Below are positions 55,311-62,428 of a DNA stretch of 64,000 bases, piece after piece (position 1 is the first letter of the stretch; each line of letters starts with the position of its first letter). This DNA is from Chitinophagaceae bacterium (GTDB taxonomy: Bacteria; Bacteroidota; Bacteroidia; Chitinophagales; Chitinophagaceae). Made by a program: the position numbers and the translations under genes. The stretch is taken from the NCBI GenBank assembly GCA_014379345.1, contig JACMLY010000030.1:248001-312000 (forward strand). Reading direction: 5' to 3'. The notes below the pieces were generated by a model that saw only the letters and a list, made by a program, of their open reading frames with translations, made no database searches and was not told where the DNA came from.

Positions 55311-55416
55311 TTCCGTTGTGTTCTTTGTGCCTTCCGTTGTGTTCGTTGTGAACCCATGACCGTACAACAGGAGCATCACAGAGAACACAACGGAAGGCAC
55401 AAAGAACACAACGGAA
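55311..55416. repeat. Palindrome with conserved loop, copy 3
   Basis: The 40-base arm 55311-55350 (TTCCGTTGTGTTCTTTGTGC then CTTCCGTTGTGTTCGTTGTG) is nearly the exact reverse complement of 55377-55416, with about two mismatches. The loop begins AACCCATGACCGTACAACAG, almost the same as in the copy at 30518. It lies between the SDR gene and the cys operon promoter. Confidence 0.9.
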
Positions 55417-55556
55417 GACAAAACACTTATCTGGATTTGACTTTCAATTCCCCAATCAGTCAACTAATGAACGCTAGTTTTTTGCTATATCAACCGGTTC
55501 TGTTAAATCCCTCAAAATATATGTTCCGCTAATTTTTTTAAATAGGCAATAGACTT

Positions 55557-55564
55557 TATCTTTG
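55557..55564 (+). promoter_or_regulatory. Predicted cys operon promoter -7 box (TATCTTTG)
   Basis: Exact match to TAnnTTTG, with a T-rich run in the -33 region (55533-55539) at 17 bases. Transcription should begin near 55571, so the leader ORF at 55588 is the first thing translated from the message. Confidence 0.72.
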
Positions 55565-55587
55565 TCCACCAACATTGTAGACTTTAT

Positions 55588-55656
55588 ATGAGCCATATGT
55601 CCATGTTAATGTATCTCGCTTCCTGTTGCTGCGGCACAAGTTGTTGTTGCAGTTAA
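55588..55656 (+). CDS. Cysteine-rich leader peptide (22 residues) upstream of cys operon
   Basis: A tiny reading frame, MSHMSMLMYLASCCCGTSCC + CS, has two runs of three Cys codons (TGT TGC TGC and TGT TGT TGC) at residues 13-15 and 19-21. It starts 24 bases after the TATCTTTG box and ends 58 bases before the cysH start, in front of seven sulfate-assimilation and cysteine genes. Cys makes up 6 of 22 residues. Ribosome stalling when tRNA-Cys charging is low could open expression of the operon, as polycysteine leader ORFs do in mycobacteria. I saw no clear terminator hairpin between it and cysH, so the mechanism is open. Confidence 0.75.
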   Translation: MSHMSMLMYLASCCCGTSCCCS

Positions 55657-55714
55657 TTCCTATTGTTGCTTGCTCTGTTCATACAAATCACATTAACATC
55701 AAAAACGAAAGCCT

Positions 55715-56446
55715 TTGGATATCTCTGTTGACAAATTATTATCCCAACTCGGGGATCTTTCCATTAAAGAGGTCCTTCAGTTATTGGCCCTTCAATTTCC
55801 CGGGAAGGCCACCTTTTCTACCAGCTTCAGCATGGAAGACCAGGTGATTGCACATGATATTTTGTTGAACAATATCCCGATCAGTATTTTCTCCCTGGAT
55901 ACGGGTCGCTTGTTTCCGGAAACCTATTCTGTCTGGAGTGCTACCAATGAAAAATATTCCACTCATATCAAGGCATATTATCCCAATCACCAATTGCTGG
56001 AAACATTTGTAGCAGCCAGGGGGCCTAATTCTTTTTACGAATCTGTAGACAACCGCAAAGAATGCTGCTTTATACGCAAGGTGGAGCCGCTAAAAAGAGC
56101 TTTACATGGAAATGCAGTTTGGGTGACAGGTCTTCGCGCCGAGCATTCGCCGGATCGCAAGGACCTTCCGATGCTGGAATGGGATGAAAGCAACCAGATA
56201 CTCAAATATCACCCCCTATTGCATTGGTCAACGGAAGATGTGCGGCGATATATCGATGATTATAATATTCCCTACAATCCATTACATGATAAGGGATTTG
56301 TGAGCATAGGATGCGCTCCCTGCACAAGAGCTATCAAGCCGGGCGAGGATTTCCGTGCGGGCCGTTGGTGGTGGGAAGATCAGAATAAAAAGGAATGCGG
56401 GCTCCATGTACACACCGAACAATCATTAAAAAGCGTCGTGCAATAA
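55715..56446 (+). CDS. cysH: Adenylyl-sulfate (APS) reductase
   Basis: Reduces activated sulfate to sulfite, using thioredoxin. Protein of 243 residues starting with TTG. It has the PP-loop-like STSFSMEDQVIAH, and the cluster cysteine pair Cys117-Cys118 in KECCFIRK with Cys200 and Cys203 in SIGCAPCTR. Such extra cysteines mark APS reductases that hold a 4Fe-4S cluster, not the PAPS enzyme of E. coli. The catalytic KKECGLH (Cys228) is near the end. No APS kinase (cysC) gene is seen, which fits direct APS use. First enzyme of the operon, after the leader peptide. Confidence 0.93.
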   Translation: MDISVDKLLSQLGDLSIKEVLQLLALQFPGKATFSTSFSMEDQVIAHDILLNNIPISIFSLDTGRLFPETYSVWSATNEKYSTHIKAYYPNHQLLETFVAARGPNSFYESVDNRKECCFIRKVEPLKRALHGNAVWVTGLRAEHSPDRKDLPMLEWDESNQILKYHPLLHWSTEDVRRYIDDYNIPYNPLHDKGFVSIGCAPCTRAIKPGEDFRAGRWWWEDQNKKECGLHVHTEQSLKSVVQ

Positions 56447-56455
56447 AAGGGAAGT

Positions 56456-57364
56456 ATGAGTAAGTATCATTTAGATTATTTGGGTCAGCTGGAGTCAGAA
56501 TCCATCCACATCATGCGTGAGGTGGCCGGTCAATTCGAACGGCCTGCATTGTTGTTTTCAGGTGGCAAGGATTCAATTACACTGGTGCATCTTGCTCTCA
56601 AAGCATTTCGTCCCGGGAAAATTCCTTTCCCCCTGGTGCATATCGATACTGGTCATAATTTCCAGGAGGCGCTTGATTTCAGGGATGAGCTGGCGGAGCA
56701 TGTCGACGCAAAATTGATCGTTCGTAAAGTAGAAGACACGATCAAACTAAAAAGGCTGACTGAACAAAAAGGAAAATTTGCCAGCCGCAACCAGCTTCAA
56801 ACATATACCCTGCTCGATACGATAGAAGAATTTGAGTTTGATGCCTGCATAGGCGGTGCCCGCAGGGATGAAGAAAAGGCGAGAGCAAAAGAAAGAATAT
56901 TTTCTGTACGCGATGAATTCGGTCAATGGGATCCGAAACTCCAAAGACCTGAATTATGGAATACCTATAATGGTAAAATACACAAGGGAGCCAATGTTCG
57001 CGTATTCCCTATCAGCAACTGGACCGAACTGGATGTTTGGAATTATATCCGGCGCGAAAAGATCGGGTTGCCTTCCATTTATTTCGCGCATGATCGCGAA
57101 GTACTGGAACATGAGGGTCAGTTGGTCGCTATTTCGCCTTTTATACGATTGGATGACGGGGATAAGATATCAACTAAAAAGGTGCGGTATCGCACAGTAG
57201 GCGATATGACATGTACCGCCGCGGTTGAATCGGGTGCATCAACTATTGATGATATCATTAAGGAGATCATAGCAACAAGGACCAGCGAACGTGGAGAGAC
57301 CCGTATCGACGACCGCGTTTCCGAAGCAGCGATGGAAGACAGGAAGAAGAATGGATATTTTTAG
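56456..57364 (+). CDS. cysD: Sulfate adenylyltransferase small subunit
   Basis: Makes APS from ATP and sulfate with CysN. Protein of 302 residues with the PP-loop SGGKDS in LLFSGGKDSITLVHL and the motifs PLVHIDTGHNFQEALDFRDE and CIGGARRDEEKARAKER. Length and the GDMTCTAAVESGA end are typical. It starts nine bases after the cysH stop. The next gene, cysN, is separated by a palindrome. Confidence 0.96.
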   Translation: MSKYHLDYLGQLESESIHIMREVAGQFERPALLFSGGKDSITLVHLALKAFRPGKIPFPLVHIDTGHNFQEALDFRDELAEHVDAKLIVRKVEDTIKLKRLTEQKGKFASRNQLQTYTLLDTIEEFEFDACIGGARRDEEKARAKERIFSVRDEFGQWDPKLQRPELWNTYNGKIHKGANVRVFPISNWTELDVWNYIRREKIGLPSIYFAHDREVLEHEGQLVAISPFIRLDDGDKISTKKVRYRTVGDMTCTAAVESGASTIDDIIKEIIATRTSERGETRIDDRVSEAAMEDRKKNGYF

Positions 57365-57365
57365 C

Positions 57366-57475
57366 AAGTACGAAGTAAGAAGTGAGAAGTACGAAGTAAG
57401 TTGTAGGATTTGAGATATGATATTTTAGAATAGGCCATACTTCGTACTTCCAACTTCTGACTTCCTACTTCGAAA
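57366..57475. repeat. Tandem-word palindrome inside the cys operon (cysD-cysN)
   Basis: AGTACGAAGTAAGAAGTGAG and AGAAGTACGAAGTA on the left pair with TACTTCGTACTTCCAACTTC and GACTTCCTACTTCG on the right, with an inner loop of about 40 bases. Words belong to the GAAGTACGAAG family also seen at 1877. It lies between two co-oriented genes of one pathway. Confidence 0.85.
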
Positions 57476-57500
57476 GGTTTTAGTACTATAAATATTAATA

Positions 57501-58745
57501 ATGATGGATTTACTACGATTTATAACTGCTGGTAGTGTGGATGATGGAAAAAGTACATTGATCGGGAGATTGTTGTACGATAGTAAGTCTATCATGGTAG
57601 ATCAACTCGAAGCGATAGAACGCCAGACAAAGAACCGGGAAGAGGGTGAAATTGATCTCGCATTATTGACGGACGGATTACGCGCAGAAAGGGAACAGGG
57701 AATTACGATCGATGTTGCATATAAATATTTTTCGACCCCTAAAAGAAAATTCATTATTGCCGATGCACCGGGCCACATTCAGTATACGCGCAATATGATC
57801 ACCGGGGCTTCCAATGCAAACCTGATCATCATCCTGGTGGATGCACGTCACGGAGTAGTGGAGCAGACCCGCCGTCATTCCATCATTGCATCTTTACTGA
57901 AAATTCCCCATGTTGTTGTAGCGATCAATAAAATGGACCTGGTAGCCAATTCACAGGATGTGTTTAACAACATTGTGATAGAGTATGCCAATGTAGCGAA
58001 AGCACTGGATCTGAAAGATGTGACCTATATACCCATTAGTGCTTTAAATGGCGACAATATTGTAGATCGTTCTGTAAATATGGACTGGTTTGAAGGCAAT
58101 TGTTTGCTTGAGCATTTGGAAACCGTTCATGTCGAAAACGATATCAATCTTACTGATGCGCGTTTTTCAGTTCAATATGTCATTCGCCCGCAAACCGTTG
58201 AATTGCACGATTACAGGGGTTATGCCGGCAAGATCAACAGCGGCATTTATGCAAAAGGCGATTCAATTACAGTTTTACCTGCCGGGCTCACCAGCCGGAT
58301 CAAATCCGTGGAAATAGGGGGCGACGAAGTAGCAGAAGCGTTTGCGCCACAAAGTGTAGTGCTGCAAATCGAAGATGATATTGATATCAGTCGTGGTGAT
58401 GTTATTGTAAAATCAGATAATCTTTCACCGGTAGAACAGGAACTGGAGGTGTTGGTGTGCTGGATGGATAATAAGCCCCTGGTTCCGGGAAATAAGTATT
58501 TTTTTCAGATCAATAGCCGGGTGGTCAGAAGTGTTGTAAAGGAAATTGAATACAGGCTCGATGTGAATACTCTTCAGAAAGACTACCATCCTTCCCAGGC
58601 AGTATTGAATGATATCATCAAGGCAAAAATTAAAACCGCATCGCCCGTTCCCTATGATTCTTACAAAAAAATACAGGTGAATGGAAGCGCAATATTAATA
58701 GATGAAACCAGCCATGTTACCGTGGGAGCCTGTATGATACAGTGA
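57501..58745 (+). CDS. cysN: Sulfate adenylyltransferase large subunit (GTPase)
   Basis: GTP-hydrolysing partner of CysD, 414 residues. It has an elongation-factor-type GTPase: P-loop in GSVDDGKSTLIGRL, the G3 motif DAPGHIQYTRNMITGAS, and G4 in NKMDL. Two beta-barrel domains follow (SVQYVIRPQ, GDSITVLPAGLTSRIKSVE). No APS kinase domain is fused at the C-terminus, unlike in many bacteria, consistent with the APS-reductase type of CysH. Start ATG is at 57501; a second ATG follows at once. Confidence 0.96.
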   Translation: MMDLLRFITAGSVDDGKSTLIGRLLYDSKSIMVDQLEAIERQTKNREEGEIDLALLTDGLRAEREQGITIDVAYKYFSTPKRKFIIADAPGHIQYTRNMITGASNANLIIILVDARHGVVEQTRRHSIIASLLKIPHVVVAINKMDLVANSQDVFNNIVIEYANVAKALDLKDVTYIPISALNGDNIVDRSVNMDWFEGNCLLEHLETVHVENDINLTDARFSVQYVIRPQTVELHDYRGYAGKINSGIYAKGDSITVLPAGLTSRIKSVEIGGDEVAEAFAPQSVVLQIEDDIDISRGDVIVKSDNLSPVEQELEVLVCWMDNKPLVPGNKYFFQINSRVVRSVVKEIEYRLDVNTLQKDYHPSQAVLNDIIKAKIKTASPVPYDSYKKIQVNGSAILIDETSHVTVGACMIQ

Positions 58746-58794
58746 TGAATTATAATGAACAGTAAAATGATTTTTATACCATAAAAGCAATGCC

Positions 58795-59619
58795 ATGAGC
58801 GAATTATTCCTGAAAAAATTGTTTGATCAGAAAAAAAATGGCCTGGCCCATTTTCCTGATAAAGAATTGGCAGAGGAGTTTATCAACCAGCTGTTCAATT
58901 TGTTATTTATTCCATCAGTAGGAAGACAAAGCTCAGTGAAAGACCTGGAAAAAGAATTTGAATCATTAAAAAGTCATTTATCCAGTTTGGTATACGATGT
59001 AATACAAAACGGAGAAAAAGCGCAGGAGATATCTTCTGCATTTTTTGGCAAAATTCCAGCCATCTACGACATGCTTTTGAAAGATGGAGAAGCCATTCTG
59101 AAATTCGATCCTGCCGCAAAATCGCTGCAGGAAGTGATTGTAGCTTATCCCGGTTTTTACGCAATTGCAGTATACAGGCTTTCCCATGAACTCTGGCAGC
59201 AGGATGTTAATGTTTTACCCAGGCTGTTTACAGAACATGCACATAGCAAAACCGGCATTGATATACACCCGGGTGCAAGGATCGGAGAGTATTTCTTTAT
59301 CGATCATGGAACAGGGATCGTTATTGGTGAAACAACGGTGATCGGTAACAATGTAAAAATTTACCAGGGTGTTACCATCGGCGCTTTAAACGGATCTAAT
59401 CCCAAAACCAAACGCCATCCAACCATTGAAGACAATGTGATCATTTATTCAGGTACCACTATTGTGGGTGGGGAAACAGTGATAGGCCGTGACAGCGTCA
59501 TAGGTGGTAATGTATGGCTCACTTATAGCATTCCTCCGGCATCTGTAGTTTATCATCAAAGCGAACTGGATTCAAAAGAGAATTTTTCATTTGCCCAGTC
59601 AGCCGATTATTTTATCTGA
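58795..59619 (+). CDS. cysE: Serine O-acetyltransferase
   Basis: Makes O-acetylserine, the carbon skeleton for cysteine. Protein of 274 residues (EpsC-type). An N-terminal helical domain is followed by a left-handed beta-helix of hexapeptide repeats (HPGARIGEYFFIDHGTGIVI, IYQGVTIGALNGSN, TIVGGETVIGRDSVIGGNVW) with the catalytic His in the DIHPGA and DHGTGIVIG stretches. It lies in the operon 49 bases after cysN. Cysteine feedback on this enzyme is usual in the family, but its C-terminal tail (SADYFI) is different from E. coli's. Confidence 0.94.
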   Translation: MSELFLKKLFDQKKNGLAHFPDKELAEEFINQLFNLLFIPSVGRQSSVKDLEKEFESLKSHLSSLVYDVIQNGEKAQEISSAFFGKIPAIYDMLLKDGEAILKFDPAAKSLQEVIVAYPGFYAIAVYRLSHELWQQDVNVLPRLFTEHAHSKTGIDIHPGARIGEYFFIDHGTGIVIGETTVIGNNVKIYQGVTIGALNGSNPKTKRHPTIEDNVIIYSGTTIVGGETVIGRDSVIGGNVWLTYSIPPASVVYHQSELDSKENFSFAQSADYFI

Positions 59620-59660
59620 ATAATAAACAAATCCGTTTTTCAACAGGCTTTTAAAATACA

Positions 59661-60497
59661 ATGGGAAATACAACACACCAATATGGTAAGGTAATTCTAG
59701 CGGGCGCAGGCCCTGGTGATCCGGAACTTATCACCATAAAGACCGTGCGTTATCTGCAACAGGCGGATGTTGTGTTAACCGACAGGTTAGTGAGTAATGA
59801 TATCCTTGAAAAGTATGTTCATAAGGATGCGGAGATCATTTATGTTGGCAAGCAATGCCGCACAGGTCCTTCAACACCGCAGGCAACGATCAATGAATTG
59901 CTGGTAATGCATGCTGCCGAAGGCAAACTTGTTGTTCGACTGAAAGGAGGCGATGTTTCTATCTTTTCAAATATTCTCGATGAATTGCAAACCCTCACGG
60001 AAAATAAAATTCCTTACGAAATTATACCGGGTGTAACAGCTGCCTTGGGAAGTTCCGCATACGCAGGTATTCCGCTTACTGCAAGAGGATATTCAACGGC
60101 AGTACGCCTACTCACTTTTTATAAGTCGGATGTTGTAAGTGAAGAGTACTGGCAGGAACTGGCAGCAACTAATGATACACTGGTTTTTTATATGTCGGCA
60201 GAAACGTTGAACGGGGTTGTAGAAAACCTGGTAAAGAATAATATTGCTGCGGATAAATTATTAGCGGTGGTGGAACAGGCGACTACCCCTTTGCAGAATG
60301 TGTATATCAGCAGTCTGTATGATTATGGAAGAACAGCCATTCAACCGTCTTTTCTGTCTCCATCGTTAATTATTATCGGAAAAGTGGTCGGCCTCCACGA
60401 GCAATTTAAGTGGTTAGAGAACAGCAATACCCATGAACATTATTTTACCACTATAAATAGCAACGCTTCCATTCATCAAAATATAATTGCTGAATGA
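59661..60497 (+). CDS. cobA: Uroporphyrinogen-III C-methyltransferase
   Basis: Methylates uroporphyrinogen III to precorrin-2, the first step to the siroheme needed by sulfite reductase. Protein of 278 residues with the SAM-binding ILAGAGPGDPELITIKTVRY, DVVLTDRLVS and VRLKGGDVSIFSN. The family's usual GDPFIFGRG reads GDVSIFSN, a mild change. The oxidase/ferrochelatase half of CysG is not fused, so that step needs another gene outside the window. Located between cysE and cysJ. Confidence 0.92.
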   Translation: MGNTTHQYGKVILAGAGPGDPELITIKTVRYLQQADVVLTDRLVSNDILEKYVHKDAEIIYVGKQCRTGPSTPQATINELLVMHAAEGKLVVRLKGGDVSIFSNILDELQTLTENKIPYEIIPGVTAALGSSAYAGIPLTARGYSTAVRLLTFYKSDVVSEEYWQELAATNDTLVFYMSAETLNGVVENLVKNNIAADKLLAVVEQATTPLQNVYISSLYDYGRTAIQPSFLSPSLIIIGKVVGLHEQFKWLENSNTHEHYFTTINSNASIHQNIIAE

Positions 60498-60628
60498 TAA
60501 TGGAATCCTACACAACACCATATCATTCCGCGATAGTTATTATTAACTTGAATATGGCACTGGTACAAAATTCGTCAGGCAATTTGATCATTCGTTTTAA
60601 AAGATAAGAATTGAATAAAATTACTACC

Positions 60629-62323
60629 ATGTTAGCGGCTTCTAAATTAAAAATCATCCAGGACCTGATCGCCTCTTCCTCCATAGAAGAGCTGATTTGG
60701 ATCAATGGATATTTATCAGGCGTTCTGGCTGGTACTGCAGAACAATCGGAGCAGCCGGTGCCATCGAAGGCTGCCGTTAGTAAAATCACCATTGCTTACG
60801 GTACCGAAACCGGGAATAGTAAGAAGCTCGCCACCAATTTTGCCGCAACCGCCAAAAAAAGCGGCATCAATGCAAAATTGGTAAGTCTTGATCAATACAG
60901 GTTGAATGATCTTGCCAAGGAAGAATATTTTTTTACCATCATTAGCACCCAGGGCGACGGCGAACCACCAGCGGCGGCAAAAAAATTCTATGAGCATATT
61001 CATCAGAATGGTTTCAAGGTGAACCAACTTAAATTCGGTGTGTTGGCATTAGGCGATACCAGCTATCCTTTGTTTTGCAAAGCAGGCGAGGATGTGGACG
61101 CCCAATTACAAAAACTGGGCGGCGAAAGGGTGGTATCGTTGCATAAATGTGATACGGATTATGAATCAGATGCAGGCAGTTGGTTTTCGCAGGTGATAAC
61201 GAAATTAAGTGGAAACGGGGCTGTAGCAACTCCAACCGCAATACCGGCTGTTGCAAAAAAATCAGGAAAAAAAGTTTATGCGGGTTCCATTCTGAAAAAT
61301 ATCAACCTGAATGACAGGGGATCGAATAAACAAACACATCATATTGAAATAGCTGCTGAAGAAATTGCATATTCTCCTGGCGACTCTATCGGCATTGTTC
61401 CAAAGAACCCGGCATATATAGTAGACGCTATTATTTCGTTGACCGGTATTGATAAAAACAAAGAGCTGACTTTCCGGAATGAATCTGTGAGCATATTGAA
61501 CCTGTTGCAAAGCAAGCTCAATATTGTTTATTTGCCGGAGAGAGTCGTAAAACAATATGCTTCAATTGTGCAACAGGAAATTCCGGAAACCAAGATCGGT
61601 TTACTGGATCTGCTGAAAATATATTCTGTAAAAAATACATCGCAGTTTGAAGAAGTGATTGGAATACTGGAGCCCATTACGCCAAGGCTTTATTCTATTG
61701 CTTCTTCAAAGGAAGCCCATGGAGAGGAAGTACACTTAACGGTAGCACGGGATTTTTTCCAGGTAAATAATGAAACCAAACTTGGTCTTGCTTCTGATTA
61801 TTTATCACAGCTTCCAGATAATGCAGAACTGGAGTTCTACGTGCATAAAAACGATCTGTTCAGGTTGCCGGCTCCCGATAAGGATGTGATCATGATCGGA
61901 CCCGGTACGGGGGTTGCGCCTTTCCGGTCATTTTTAGCCGAACGCGATTCAACCGGCGCCGGCGGGCGCAACTGGTTGTTCTTTGGTGATCAGCATTTCA
62001 CCACAGATTTCCTTTACCAATCTGAGATGCAAAACTGGCTTGACACCGGCGTACTCTCAAAATTGACGGTTGCGTTCTCGAGAGATCAGCAGGAAAAAGT
62101 GTATGTACAACATAAAATGCTTCGCCAGGCCGCCGAGTTTTACGACTGGTTGGAAAATGGCGCGCATATTTATGTTTGCGGCGCCAAAGAACCGATGAGT
62201 GTCGACGTTGAAAATACATTGCTGGAGATTGTTCAGCAGGCAGGCAATAAGTCAGCCGAAGAAGCAAACGAATACCTGAATGCATTGAAGGTGGAAGGGA
62301 GATATATGAGGGATGTTTACTAG
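60629..62323 (+). CDS. cysJ: Sulfite reductase flavoprotein subunit
   Basis: Diflavin reductase of 564 residues passing NADPH electrons to CysI. An N-terminal flavodoxin domain (AYGTETGNSKKLATNFA, ISTQGDGEPPAAAKKFYEHI, LGDTSYPLFCKAG) is followed by an FAD domain (RLYSIASS), and an NADPH domain (GPGTGVAPFRSFLAERD) that ends in GRYMRDVY. A leading 50 residues (MLAASKLKIIQDLIASSSIE) are common in Bacteroidota versions. The ATG at 60629 is chosen; a TTG six codons earlier (60611) is possible. Confidence 0.94.
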   Translation: MLAASKLKIIQDLIASSSIEELIWINGYLSGVLAGTAEQSEQPVPSKAAVSKITIAYGTETGNSKKLATNFAATAKKSGINAKLVSLDQYRLNDLAKEEYFFTIISTQGDGEPPAAAKKFYEHIHQNGFKVNQLKFGVLALGDTSYPLFCKAGEDVDAQLQKLGGERVVSLHKCDTDYESDAGSWFSQVITKLSGNGAVATPTAIPAVAKKSGKKVYAGSILKNINLNDRGSNKQTHHIEIAAEEIAYSPGDSIGIVPKNPAYIVDAIISLTGIDKNKELTFRNESVSILNLLQSKLNIVYLPERVVKQYASIVQQEIPETKIGLLDLLKIYSVKNTSQFEEVIGILEPITPRLYSIASSKEAHGEEVHLTVARDFFQVNNETKLGLASDYLSQLPDNAELEFYVHKNDLFRLPAPDKDVIMIGPGTGVAPFRSFLAERDSTGAGGRNWLFFGDQHFTTDFLYQSEMQNWLDTGVLSKLTVAFSRDQQEKVYVQHKMLRQAAEFYDWLENGAHIYVCGAKEPMSVDVENTLLEIVQQAGNKSAEEANEYLNALKVEGRYMRDVY

Positions 62324-62333
62324 ATGCTAGATG

Positions 62334-62391
62334 CTGGATACTGGATACTGGATACTTGTTGTAGATCCAGTATCCAGTATCCAGTATCCAG
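62334..62391. repeat. Palindrome (GGATACT words) between cysJ and cysI
   Basis: CTGGATACTGGATACTGGATA (62334-62354) is exactly complementary to 62371-62391, with a 16-base loop. Extra words extend to 62322 and about 62406. It is a strong stem in the operon message. Confidence 0.92.
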
Positions 62392-62428
62392 AATCCAGTA
62401 TCCAGAATTATAAAACATTTATCAGATC

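Noticed and set aside
55296..55532. Possible 78-residue gene
   Set aside because: Lies across the palindrome at 55311-55416 and has repeat-word translation.
55557..55714. SAM or other riboswitch in the cys leader
   Set aside because: The region is too short and lacks known aptamer sequences; the Cys-rich ORF is a simpler explanation, though folding was not run.
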